This document shows, piece after piece, positions 34,629 through 43,185 of a stretch of 64,000 nt of DNA. This DNA comes from an uncultured Paraprevotella sp. GTDB taxonomy: Bacteria; Bacteroidota; Bacteroidia; Bacteroidales; Bacteroidaceae. The stretch's first letter is position 1; every line of letters starts with the position of its first letter. The translations under genes were made by a program, and so were the position numbers. Location of the stretch: NCBI GenBank assembly GCA_900548345.1, contig URKA01000014.1, positions 1 through 64,000 of the forward strand, in the 5' to 3' direction. A model generated the notes under the pieces. It did not search any database. It worked only from the letters and a program-made list of their open reading frames with translations, and had not been told where the DNA came from.

Positions 34629-36119
34629 ATGGCAGTGAAAGTTGACACCCAGAAAGAGATTATCTTCGGCTCATCTGATCCGAACATTTCCCGTGTACTC
34701 AGCAAGAAAGAAAAGGATGGTGAGTTGCGAAAGGTTGCCCCGCGCATATACACGACCAATCTGGTTGATAGCTTGGAGAATATAGTGCGCCGCAACCTCA
34801 TAGATATTCTGGTATATCGGTATCCGGCCGCTATCATAAGCCATCGCAGTGCCAAAGAAATGCGCCCAACGGCTACCGGTGATTTCTTCCTGACAAATTC
34901 AACAACAAGGAGAGTCACAGACTTACCCGGTATAATTCTTAATTTTGTCAAAGGTTCAAAAGCGTCGTCTCACGATATACCCTTTATGGGTATGTATATA
35001 TCGGGTGAACACCGCTATATGCTTGAGAATATGCAAGTGTCAAGAAAATCCGGTGATGAATCACGTGTTCTTCCTATCAGTGTGATAGAAAATAAACTCG
35101 AACAGATACTGCTCACCGGTGGTGAAGACCGTCTTAACAAATATCGCGATGAACTGAGAACCGTTGCCGAAGAATTGGGGATGCAGACTGAGTTTGCCAA
35201 AATCAATAGCATAATTTCCGCGTTGCTCTCAACTCATGATGCTAAAGTGTTGTCAACAGACTCTGCGAAAGCGTTAGCAGTCGGTAATCCGTTTGACAAA
35301 ACAAGGGTTGAACTGTTTGAAGTGCTTTTTGAAGCAATAAAGGACCGATATTTTGTTATCCGCAACAATCGTAATACCGATGAGGAATCGTTCCGGCTTT
35401 TCTCATTCTTTGAGAGCTATTTTTCCAATTATATAGAAGGAACGGAGTTTGAGATTGATGAAGCGAAAGCGATTGTTGACTCCGGTATCCCTATGCCTCG
35501 ACGCGATGAGGATTCACACGACATACTCGGAACATTCAAGGTGTTGTCCAACCGTACAGAGATGATGAAGACTCCGACATCACCCAAAGAATTGTTTTCG
35601 ATTCTTAGCCACAGACACAGCATCCTACTTGAAGGACGTCCCCACATGACCCCCGGCATTTTCAAAATGAAGAACAATCGTGCCGGAATGACTGAGTTTG
35701 TGGATTATCAACTTGTGAAAGGAACGCTCTCACAAGGTTTCAAATATTACGCAGCCTTGACTGATCCGTTTGCCCGTGCGATTTTCATGATGTTCATGAT
35801 TAGTGAGGTGCATCCATTCAATGACGGCAACGGCCGTGTCGCCCGTGTGATGATGAACGCCGAGCTTGTCCGTGCAGACCAATCACGCATAATCGTTCCG
35901 ACAGTGTTCCGAGAGGATTATATACTCGCCCTGCGTAAGCTAACGCGCCACAGAGACCCGCTGGCATACATCAACGTGATGACCAAACTCCATCAGTTCA
36001 GCGATAATCTCTACGGTACCGATTTTACTGAGCTGAAGAATTACCTTGCAGTCTGCAACGCCTACGAAGAACCCTCACAAGCAAAACTACAAATAATTGA
36101 CAGGACTATTATAGAATAA
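34629..36119 (+). CDS. Fic AMPylase fused to an AbiEi-like N-terminal region
   Basis: This 496-residue protein has two parts. Residues about 1-250 resemble the winged-helix/AbiEi antitoxin type (ELRKVAPRIYTTNLVDSLENIVRRNLIDILVYRYPAAIISHRSA). The Fic domain has the inhibitory helix motif SNYIEG (about residue 265), matching S/T-xxx-E-G, and the full active loop HPFNDGNGRVAR (about residue 395). Thus it should be an autoinhibited, catalytically competent class II Fic enzyme whose N-terminus may bind DNA. The ATG at 34629 is chosen because it follows the -7 element; the open frame extends back to 34296 without homology. Confidence 0.87.
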   Translation: MAVKVDTQKEIIFGSSDPNISRVLSKKEKDGELRKVAPRIYTTNLVDSLENIVRRNLIDILVYRYPAAIISHRSAKEMRPTATGDFFLTNSTTRRVTDLPGIILNFVKGSKASSHDIPFMGMYISGEHRYMLENMQVSRKSGDESRVLPISVIENKLEQILLTGGEDRLNKYRDELRTVAEELGMQTEFAKINSIISALLSTHDAKVLSTDSAKALAVGNPFDKTRVELFEVLFEAIKDRYFVIRNNRNTDEESFRLFSFFESYFSNYIEGTEFEIDEAKAIVDSGIPMPRRDEDSHDILGTFKVLSNRTEMMKTPTSPKELFSILSHRHSILLEGRPHMTPGIFKMKNNRAGMTEFVDYQLVKGTLSQGFKYYAALTDPFARAIFMMFMISEVHPFNDGNGRVARVMMNAELVRADQSRIIVPTVFREDYILALRKLTRHRDPLAYINVMTKLHQFSDNLYGTDFTELKNYLAVCNAYEEPSQAKLQIIDRTIIE

Positions 36120-37030
36120 GATTTTTCCCGAAAAAATACCATGATTAAAAAGATTACTATTTTGGCTACCCTAACCGCCACGAAAAGGTCACTGACAGGC
36201 AAAAATTAGTACCTTATTCGTACCCCCGACAAAATTCTTCAAAAAGGGGTGCGATTTGTCGTAAAATGCAAAATGTTTTTGGTGGTTTTTGTCGGAAACG
36301 GCAAAATGTTCTTAGCTGTTCTTGTCGGAAAACGCAAAATGTTTCGGGCGTATTTTACTGAAATGTGGCTTCAAGATGTAATGGATAGCATTATATCGAG
36401 CGGTATGGGACGTTAAAAGAGTCTATGTCTGTTGTAGATAAGCGTTCTACTTGAGGTGCTCAAAGGTTTAAGTGAAGAGGAATGAGTGGAGCTGCTATCT
36501 AATCTGTCCGACTAACATTGTCTGCATACCGCAAGAATACCAGGTAAAATACCAAGTAGAGTGGCTTTCCCAATTGGCAAAGAACTCGTCTATGTCAAGG
36601 TCTCTACAATTGAAGCCTTCTACAGGAGTTTTCCTGAAATACCCTTCATGGGTTCAGACTTGTTGAAAGACAATGCTTTATGTGTAGCAGTGCCTTCACC
36701 TGTCCTTCAGTAAATGTTCACCTGTGTGCATCCCGCTCTTCACAGGTGTGGAACCAACTGCACACAGGTGAGGGATTTCTTTACATTTTCATCTGCGTGC
36801 CGGCTGAAGGCTGGGTGTGTGCTATCTTCTTGTCAATCAGATAGTCTGAACCCTTGAAGGGTGTTTTTGAAAAAACTCCTGTAATGCGCGCGCGCGTGAG
36901 ACGAAGCCGAAGACGTTTTCTGATATTAAAGGTGATTTACTAAAGGGGTAGAATGTTTTTTTGTCGGAAACAGCAAAATGTTTCAGGTGTGTTTTACTGA
37001 AATGTGGTTTCAAGATACACTTCATTATAG
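36120..37030. repeat. repeat-rich noncoding region
   Basis: About 0.9 kb holds: three tandem 33-bp units starting with TTGTCGkAAA at 36256, 36289 and 36322; a diverged copy of the third unit and its right flank at 36961-37019 (matching 36322-36380); a widely spaced inverted repeat of about 39 bases (36622-36660 with 36843-36882); a CACCTGTG-type hairpin (36717-36730 with 36759-36771); and a GC alternation at 36886-36895. Short frames here (for example 36472-36666) overlap the repeats and are not convincing genes. Confidence 0.75.
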
Positions 37031-37074
37031 CAGTGTGCCGGAACCGGGTAGTCGTTCCTAGTTCCGGCACACTG
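37031..37074 (-). terminator. asd terminator hairpin
   Basis: The stem CAGTGTGCCGGAAC with GTTCCGGCACACTG (14 bp, 16-base loop) lies just beyond asd. A T tract is not evident. Confidence 0.65.
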
Positions 37075-37098
37075 CCGTAATGAAAGGAAGAAAGTTCC

Positions 37099-38109
37099 TT
37101 ATTTGACGTTGCCCACCTTGATCAGGTATTCGGCAATCTGCACCGCATTCAGCGCGGCACCTTTCTTAATCTGGTCGCCCACGAGCCAAAGCGTGATGCC
37201 GTTCTCATTGGCGAGGTCTTTGCGTATGCGGCCTACGTATACATCGTCCTTGCCGGCCAGGAACAAAGGCATGGGATAAACCTGGTTGGCCGGGTCGTCC
37301 ATCAGTTGCAGACCTTCGCCGTGGGCAATGGCATGCTGCACCTCTTCCACGGTGAGCGGCTTTTCCGTCTCTATCCAGATGGCTTCGGAGTGGGAGCGCA
37401 GGGCCGGGACGCGCACGCACATGGCCGAGCACTGCACGTCGCTGTGCATAATCTTGCGCGTTTCGTTGAACATTTTCATCTCCTCTTTGGTGTATCCGTT
37501 GTCTTGGAACACGTCGATTTGGGGGATGACGTTATAGGCCAGCTGGTAGGCGAATTTCTTCACCGTGGCCGGTTTGCCGTCGAGCACTTCGCGGTATTGC
37601 TGTTCCAGTTCCGCCATGGCTGCCGCGCCGGCGCCGCTGGCTGCCTGGTAGCTGGCTACATGGATGCGCCGGATGTGGCTGAGGTTTTCAATGGGTTGCA
37701 GGGCGGCCACCATCATGATGGTGGTGCAGTTCGGGTTGGCGATGATGCCGCGCGGACGGTCGAGTGCGTCGGCGGCGTTGCATTCGGGCACCACGAGGGG
37801 CACGTCCTTGTCCATGCGGAATGCGCTTGAGTTGTCAATCATGACGGCGCCGTATTTTGTGATGTCTTCTGCAAATTCTTTCGATGTACCTGCGCCGGCC
37901 GATGTGAAGGCGATGTCGATGTCTTTAAAATCATCGTTGTGTTGAAGGAGCTTCACTTCAATCTCCTTGCCGCGGAATTTGTACTTGGTTCCTGCGCTAC
38001 GGGTCGAACCGAACAGTACCAGTTCGTCCATCGGAAAGTTTCTCTCTTCGAGCACGCGCAGGAATTCTTGTCCCACTGCTCCGCTCGCACCTACAATCGC
38101 TACTTTCAT
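37099..38109 (-). CDS. asd: aspartate-semialdehyde dehydrogenase
   Basis: The enzyme reduces aspartyl-4-phosphate with NADPH to aspartate semialdehyde, feeding lysine/diaminopimelate, threonine and methionine synthesis. The 336-residue protein has the N-terminal nucleotide-binding GASGAVGQEF, the active-site Cys128 in ANPNCTT, SYQAASGAG, and the later IETEKP/PLFLAG segments. Length is normal. It is monocistronic, with a -7 element at 38149-38156. Confidence 0.96.
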   Translation of the reverse strand: MKVAIVGASGAVGQEFLRVLEERNFPMDELVLFGSTRSAGTKYKFRGKEIEVKLLQHNDDFKDIDIAFTSAGAGTSKEFAEDITKYGAVMIDNSSAFRMDKDVPLVVPECNAADALDRPRGIIANPNCTTIMMVAALQPIENLSHIRRIHVASYQAASGAGAAAMAELEQQYREVLDGKPATVKKFAYQLAYNVIPQIDVFQDNGYTKEEMKMFNETRKIMHSDVQCSAMCVRVPALRSHSEAIWIETEKPLTVEEVQHAIAHGEGLQLMDDPANQVYPMPLFLAGKDDVYVGRIRKDLANENGITLWLVGDQIKKGAALNAVQIAEYLIKVGNVK

Positions 38110-38148
38110 TTTTTGTATCTTTTAATGTAAATTTGATGATTTCGACTG

Positions 38149-38156
38149 CAAAAATA
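38149..38156 (-). promoter_or_regulatory. asd -7 promoter element
   Basis: TATTTTTG on the minus strand, 39 bases before the ATG. Confidence 0.55.
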
Positions 38157-38658
38157 GACAATTTATTGCTATTGTGCACATAAAACGGAGTTTTTTTCAT
38201 TCCTATTGTCCATAATGTGGTGTTTTGTGTCCGACCATTAAGCGGTACGGCATTTAAAAGTATGTTTTCACGGCGAATAGGAATTGGTCAATGAATATTT
38301 GTTTGAACGATGCTATGTTGTTTTGTTCATAGAACATCAGCATAGCTTTCTGTTGTCATGTGGAGCCCTGTTAATCGGGACAAATATACTGTTTTTTATA
38401 GATAATCGGGACAAGTCTGTCCTATTTCAGGCTCTATTTTGCATATTTTGGCCTGATAGCCTGTTTGTATTTCTATTTGGCCTATTCGGAATCATGCTTT
38501 TTGCCTCCTCTAAAAACATGAGCGTGTATATGATGCCGGTTTGTAAAAAGTGAACGCGGCACTTCCTGACAACAGGATTTTTTGCCATGTTGCTACTCCT
38601 TAGATATTCTATTACGCCAATTTCCTTACCATATTTTCCCGTATATCGTTTTTTTCTT
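38157..38658. other. intergenic region between asd and the antiporter gene
   Basis: About 0.5 kb without a convincing gene. TAATCGGGACAA occurs twice, at 38372-38383 and 38403-38414, 31 bp apart; the second copy runs into GGACAAGTCTGTCC, an imperfect dyad. A TTG-initiated 89-codon hydrophobic frame (38284-38553) has no start or homology support. Confidence 0.5.
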
Positions 38659-38666
38659 TAACTTTG
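38659..38666 (+). promoter_or_regulatory. -7 element of the antiporter operon
   Basis: TAACTTTG, 32 bases before the ATG at 38699. Confidence 0.6.
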
Positions 38667-38698
38667 CGGAAACAAAACAACCCATTAAAGTTACGCCG

Positions 38699-40834
38699 AT
38701 GTCCGCATGGTCTTCATATCTTCCGGTCACTGATCCTACGTGGATATTCTTTGTGGTGCTGAGCATCATCCTGCTTGCCCCCATTCTGTTGGGAAAACTC
38801 AAGATACCCCATATCGTAGGCATGATACTTGCCGGCGTGCTGATTGGGCCGAACGGGCTGTGCGTGCTCGACCGCGACAGCAGTTTCGAGCTGTTCGGCA
38901 ATGTCGGGCTATATTATATCATGTTCCTTGCCAGCCTTGAGATGGATATGCAGCACATGAAGCGCATCCGCTGGCAAGCCCTGACCTTAGGACTGGCGGC
39001 TTTCATCTTTCCCCTGTGTATGGGAGTGGTGAGCAATGTGTTCCTGCTCAAATACGGCTTGGCCACGTCTGTGCTTTTGGCCAGCATGTATGCCTCGCAT
39101 ACCTTGATTGCCTATCCCATTGTCATCCGTTACGGCGTGGCGCGCCACCGCAGTGTGAGCATCGCGGTGGGCGGAACGATAGTGACCGACACCCTTACGC
39201 TGTTGGTGCTGGCATTCATATCAGGCATGTTCCGTGAGGATGCCGACGGGGGATTCGGACTTGTACTGCTGCTCAAGGTAGTGGCTTTGGCATTGTTCAT
39301 CGTGTATTCCTTTCCCCGTATCGCCCGGTGGTTTTTCCGCAGATACAATGATGCGGTGATACAGTTCATATTTGTCCTGGCCATGGTCTTTCTGAGTGCG
39401 GGCCTGATGGAGCTTACCGGTCTGGAAGGCATCTTAGGTGCGTTTCTTGCCGGCCTGGTGTTGAACAGGCTGATTCCCCGCAGTGCCCCCCTGATGCACC
39501 ATCTGGAATTTGTAGGTAATGCCTTGTTCATTCCGTATTTCCTGATAGGCGTGGGCATGATTATCGACCTGAGCGTCCTGTTCGGTTCCGGTGCGGCCTT
39601 GAAGGTGGCGGCTGTGATGATTACGATGGCGCTGGCCGGCAAATGGATGGCGTCGTGGGTCACACAGAAGGCTTTCGGAATGTCGGGTGTGGAGCGCGAA
39701 CTGATGTTCGGTCTGAGCAACGCGCAGGCTGCAGCCACGTTAGCGGCCGTGCTGGTGGGCTACAATATCATCCTGCCGTCGGGCGAGCGTCTGTTGAACG
39801 AGGATGTGCTGAACGGCACGATATTGCTGATATTGGTGACCTGCATCGTCAGCTCGCTCATTACCGATGCCGCGGCCCGGAGGCTGGCCCTGCAGAGCGA
39901 CAATGTGGCCGAGCCCCGCCAGTTGGACGAGGAATCTACGCTGATAGCCGTGGCCTATCCCGATACGGTGGACTATCTGGTCAATATGGCCCTGCTGATG
40001 CGCAAGGAGAAGTCGGAGGCCCCGATGAGTGCCATCAATGTGGTGCTGGACAACGACGAACGTGCCAGGGAGCACGGGCGCAAACTATTAGAGGCCGCCT
40101 CGGCCATCGCGCAGGCCGCCAATGTGCAGATGCAGACTAAGGTGCGTCTGGCCACGAACCTGGCCAACGGCATCATCCACACGATGAAGGAAAGCGACTA
40201 TTCCGAACTGGTGGTGGGGCTTCACATGCAGAACTCACCCTCGGAGTCCTTCTTCGGACCGGTGCTGATTAGCCTGTTGAGCCGCCTGAACCGTCAGATT
40301 ACCATGGTGCGTTGCACGGTGTCCGTCAATACGATACGCCGCATTCATGTGGCCGTGCCCGCCAAGGCGCAGTTCGAGGCGGGATTCTATCATTGGATGG
40401 AGCGTGTGGCCCGTCTGGCCGTAGGCCTGGGATGCCGCGTCACCTACCATGCCCATCCCGATACGTTGCGCATCATGCAGAACTACCTGTCCGAGAGGCA
40501 TCAGTCCATTCGGGCGGAGTATGTGCAGACCGACGGCGGAAACGAATTGAAACGCCTGTCGAAGGAGGTGCGCGAGGACCATATGCTTGTCGTGGTGCTT
40601 GCCCGTCGCGGTTCCATCTCATTCCGTCCTTCGTTCGAGCATATCCCCCGTCAGATAAGGAAATACTATATGAATACCGGCCTGATGCTGATATTCCCCG
40701 ACATTTACGCCGAGACAGCCACCAAAGGCTTGAGCATTAACGAACCGCTGACGATGAACCAGTCGTATGAGGCGGCCAAGGACCGCTACAAGAGCTGGCT
40801 GTCGCGCAGCAATTCAAAAGAAGACGAGGCATGA
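38699..40834 (+). CDS. Kef-type cation:proton antiporter (CPA2) with USP-like C-terminus
   Basis: A 711-residue inner-membrane protein. Residues about 15-410 form the multi-helix Na+/H+ exchanger domain (LLGKLKIPHIVGMILAGVLIGPNG, GLYYIMFLASLEMDM, LEGILGAFLAGLVLNRLIP). The remaining 300 residues are soluble and look like universal-stress-type domains (ESTLIAVAYPDTVDYLVNMALLM, GLHMQNSPSESFFGP) rather than TrkA-N. The transported ion is unknown. The ATG at 38699 follows the promoter; the stop overlaps the next start as ATGA, making an operon with tcdA, the lolD-like gene and cvfB. Confidence 0.88.
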   Translation: MSAWSSYLPVTDPTWIFFVVLSIILLAPILLGKLKIPHIVGMILAGVLIGPNGLCVLDRDSSFELFGNVGLYYIMFLASLEMDMQHMKRIRWQALTLGLAAFIFPLCMGVVSNVFLLKYGLATSVLLASMYASHTLIAYPIVIRYGVARHRSVSIAVGGTIVTDTLTLLVLAFISGMFREDADGGFGLVLLLKVVALALFIVYSFPRIARWFFRRYNDAVIQFIFVLAMVFLSAGLMELTGLEGILGAFLAGLVLNRLIPRSAPLMHHLEFVGNALFIPYFLIGVGMIIDLSVLFGSGAALKVAAVMITMALAGKWMASWVTQKAFGMSGVERELMFGLSNAQAAATLAAVLVGYNIILPSGERLLNEDVLNGTILLILVTCIVSSLITDAAARRLALQSDNVAEPRQLDEESTLIAVAYPDTVDYLVNMALLMRKEKSEAPMSAINVVLDNDERAREHGRKLLEAASAIAQAANVQMQTKVRLATNLANGIIHTMKESDYSELVVGLHMQNSPSESFFGPVLISLLSRLNRQITMVRCTVSVNTIRRIHVAVPAKAQFEAGFYHWMERVARLAVGLGCRVTYHAHPDTLRIMQNYLSERHQSIRAEYVQTDGGNELKRLSKEVREDHMLVVVLARRGSISFRPSFEHIPRQIRKYYMNTGLMLIFPDIYAETATKGLSINEPLTMNQSYEAAKDRYKSWLSRSNSKEDEA

Positions 40835-41547
40835 GGCAGGACGACTGGCAGGAACGTACCCGGCTTTTGATGGGCGATGACAGGATGGAGCGTCTCCGGT
40901 GTGCGCATGTGCTGGTGGTGGGCACCGGCGGAGTCGGCGCATACGCGGCCGAGATGCTGGTGCGTGCGGGAATCGGCCGGATGACCCTGCTGGATGCCGA
41001 CAGCGTGCAGGCCAGCAATATCAACCGGCAGTTGTGTGCCCTGCATTCCACTGTCGGTCGGGAAAAGGTCGACGTGCTGTCGCGCCGCTTTCTCGACATC
41101 AACCCCGAACTGGAACTGACCGTGCGTGCGGAATATCTTGAAGAGGCGCAGGCCGGCGCGTTGCTGGCGGGTGCGGACTTCGACTTCGTGGTGGATGCCA
41201 TTGATACGATAGCTCCCAAGTGCGCCCTGATTATGGAAGCCATGAGGCGCCGCATCCCGATAGTCAGCAGTATGGGGGCCGGTGCGAAGACGGATGTGAC
41301 CCAGATACGTTTTGCCGACATTTGGGAAACCTACCATTGCGGCCTGAGCAAGGCTGTGCGCAACCGGCTGAAGCGCGAAGGCATGCGCCGTCCGCTTCCG
41401 GTGGTGTTCTGTGCGCAGCAGGCCGACTCCTCGGCGGTGGTCAGGGTGGAAGGCGAGCGGAACAAGAAGACCACGACAGGCACTGTGAGCTATATGCCGG
41501 CCGTGTTCGGCTGTTACTTGGCGCAATACGTGATAAACAGGTTGTAG
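40831..41547 (+). CDS. tcdA: tRNA threonylcarbamoyladenosine dehydratase (ThiF/E1-like)
   Basis: This 238-residue E1-like adenylating protein cyclises t6A37 of tRNA to ct6A. It has the nucleotide-binding VVGTGGVGAYAAEML (about residues 29-43), the ASNINRQL motif, and DAIDTIAPKCALI. The start overlaps the antiporter stop by 4 bases. A generic ThiF/MoeB role is the alternative, but the length and the WQERTRLLMGDDRMERLR opening fit TcdA. Confidence 0.88.
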   Translation: MRQDDWQERTRLLMGDDRMERLRCAHVLVVGTGGVGAYAAEMLVRAGIGRMTLLDADSVQASNINRQLCALHSTVGREKVDVLSRRFLDINPELELTVRAEYLEEAQAGALLAGADFDFVVDAIDTIAPKCALIMEAMRRRIPIVSSMGAGAKTDVTQIRFADIWETYHCGLSKAVRNRLKREGMRRPLPVVFCAQQADSSAVVRVEGERNKKTTTGTVSYMPAVFGCYLAQYVINRL

Positions 41548-41550
41548 ATT

Positions 41551-42267
41551 ATGATTGAGATACATGATATAAAGAAAAGTTTCGGTTCGCTCGAAGTGTT
41601 GAAAGGCATCGACCTGAACATCGGAAAGGGTGAAGTGGTGAGCATTGTAGGGCCCAGCGGTGCCGGAAAGACGACGCTGTTGCAGATTATGGGTACCTTG
41701 GACAAGCCCGATGCCGGGCGGGTGGTGGTCGACGGGGTGGATGTGGGTGCGCTCAGCCGCCGCGAACTGGCCGAATTCCGTAACCGCCGCATCGGGTTCG
41801 TCTTTCAGTTCCACCAGTTGCTGCCGGAGTTTACCGCTCTTGAGAACGTGATGATTCCTGCCTACATCGGTCATGCCTCCACGCGTGAGGCGAAGGCGCG
41901 GGCGCAGGAACTGCTTGATTTCATGGGGCTGTCCGACCGTGCGTCCCATAAGCCGAATGAACTTTCGGGCGGGGAAAAACAGCGTGTGGCTGTGGCGCGC
42001 GCGCTGGTGAACCATCCCTCGGTGGTTTTTGCCGATGAACCTTCGGGCAGTCTCGACTCAAAAAACAAAGCGGAGCTGCACCGTCTCTTTTTTGACCTGC
42101 GCGACCGCTTCGGGCAGACGTTCGTGATTGTGACGCACGATGACGGACTGGCCCGTCTGACCGACCGTACCATACACATGCGGGACGGCCTGATAACGGA
42201 TGCCGGCAGGGAAGGGGCTGCAGAGAGTGAAGAAAAAGGAGAAGATATTCCAAACGACACCTTATGA
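41551..42267 (+). CDS. ABC transporter ATP-binding protein, LolD-like
   Basis: A 238-residue nucleotide-binding subunit of the LolD/MacB group. Walker A is GPSGAGKTT (about residue 38), with Q-loop FVFQFHQLLPEFTALENV, signature LSGGEKQRVAVARAL, Walker B VVFADEPSGSLD and the H-loop IVTHD. LolD energises lipoprotein release from the inner membrane; the permease partner is not adjacent. It overlaps cvfB by ATGA. A short acidic tail extends past the usual end. Confidence 0.85.
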   Translation: MIEIHDIKKSFGSLEVLKGIDLNIGKGEVVSIVGPSGAGKTTLLQIMGTLDKPDAGRVVVDGVDVGALSRRELAEFRNRRIGFVFQFHQLLPEFTALENVMIPAYIGHASTREAKARAQELLDFMGLSDRASHKPNELSGGEKQRVAVARALVNHPSVVFADEPSGSLDSKNKAELHRLFFDLRDRFGQTFVIVTHDDGLARLTDRTIHMRDGLITDAGREGAAESEEKGEDIPNDTL

Positions 42268-43097
42268 AAGTAGAATTAGGAAGAATGAACCGCCTGGAGG
42301 TGGTGAGAGAAGTAGATTTCGGAATGTATCTGGATGGCGGGGGCACCGGCGATATCCTTCTGCCTGCCCGTTATGTGCCTTCGGGCTGCCGTCCCGGCGA
42401 TGTGCTGGACGTGTTTCTGTATCTTGACAGCGAAGAACGCATCGTGGCCACCACACAGACACCGCTGGCCATGGTGGGCGACTTTGCCTACCTGCAAGTG
42501 GCGTGGGTCAACAACTTCGGCGCCTTTCTCGACTGGGGGCTGATGAAAGACCTGTTCGTGCCTTTCAGGGAGCAGAAGACGAAGATGCAGAAAGGACAGA
42601 GCTATATCGTACACTTGCACGTGGATGAAGAGAGCTACCGCATCATGGCTTCGGCCAAGGTGGAACGCTATCTCGACAAGGATATGCCCCCTTACAGGCC
42701 GGGCGAGGAGGTGGATATACTGGTCTGGACAAAGACCGACCTGGGCTACAAGGTCATTGTGGACAACCGTTATGCGGGACTGGTCTACGACAGTGAGCTG
42801 TTCCGCTCCTTGTATGTGGGCAGCCGTATGAAGGGTTATATCAAGCAGGTGCGTCCGGACGGGAAGATAGACGTTTCGCTGCAGAAACCCGGACAGGAGG
42901 CGGTTGCCGACTTTTCGGACGTGCTTCTGGAGCATTTGCGCATGAACGGCGGCCGCACGTCTTTCTGCGACAAGAGTCCTGCGGAAGAAATATATGCGGT
43001 GTTCGGTGTCAGCAAGAAAGTGTTCAAGAAAGCCGTAGGCGACTTGTACAAAAGGCGGTTGATTGCCATAGGAGACGACGGCTTGCGTATGTTGTGA
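42264..43097 (+). CDS. cvfB: CvfB family S1-like RNA-binding protein
   Basis: A 277-residue protein with successive S1-type OB folds and a C-terminal winged helix, the CvfB/YitL layout: an N-terminal fold (VDFGMYLDGGGTGDILLPARYVP), a second with NNFGAFLDWGLMKDLFVPFREQ, a third (DLGYKVIVDNRYAGLVYDSELF) and the C-terminal GVSKKVFKKAVGDLYKRRLI. CvfB binds RNA and affects virulence gene expression in Staphylococcus; the role here is unknown. Its last codons lie inside the left copy of the 80-bp direct repeat. Confidence 0.88.
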   Translation: MKVELGRMNRLEVVREVDFGMYLDGGGTGDILLPARYVPSGCRPGDVLDVFLYLDSEERIVATTQTPLAMVGDFAYLQVAWVNNFGAFLDWGLMKDLFVPFREQKTKMQKGQSYIVHLHVDEESYRIMASAKVERYLDKDMPPYRPGEEVDILVWTKTDLGYKVIVDNRYAGLVYDSELFRSLYVGSRMKGYIKQVRPDGKIDVSLQKPGQEAVADFSDVLLEHLRMNGGRTSFCDKSPAEEIYAVFGVSKKVFKKAVGDLYKRRLIAIGDDGLRML

Positions 43098-43164
43098 TGA
43101 GGCAAAATAAAAAGGATACCCCCAGGGGAGTATCCTTTTTATTTTGTCCGTTCTTGAAATCCGG
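43085..43164. repeat. 80-bp direct repeat, left copy (contains the cvfB terminator)
   Basis: It is identical to 44680-44759 except for one base (G versus A in the hairpin loop region). It comprises the final cvfB codons and stop, a hairpin AAAAAGGATACCCCC / GGGAGTATCCTTTTT with A/T tracts on both sides, and the spacer up to a CCGG. Confidence 0.95.
43106..43144. terminator. bidirectional terminator, left copy
   Basis: The stem AAAAAGGATAC with GTATCCTTTTT, flanked by A and T tracts, serves cvfB and the convergent ATPase gene. Confidence 0.85.
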
Positions 43165-43185
43165 CCCTGTCAAGATTCTGCATAG

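Noticed and set aside
36256..36360. CRISPR-like 33-bp periodicity
   Set aside because: The units are adjacent without unique spacers, only three in number, and no cas gene is in the window.
36472..36666. 64-codon frame in the repeat region
   Set aside because: Its end is made of one arm of an inverted repeat; no homology and no promoter.
26856..37080. Prophage or integrative element
   Set aside because: The accessory segment has no integrase, transposase, relaxase or structural phage gene, and no tRNA at its ends.
38284..38553. 89-codon hydrophobic frame upstream of the antiporter gene
   Set aside because: It starts with TTG, has no promoter or homology, and overlaps short direct repeats.
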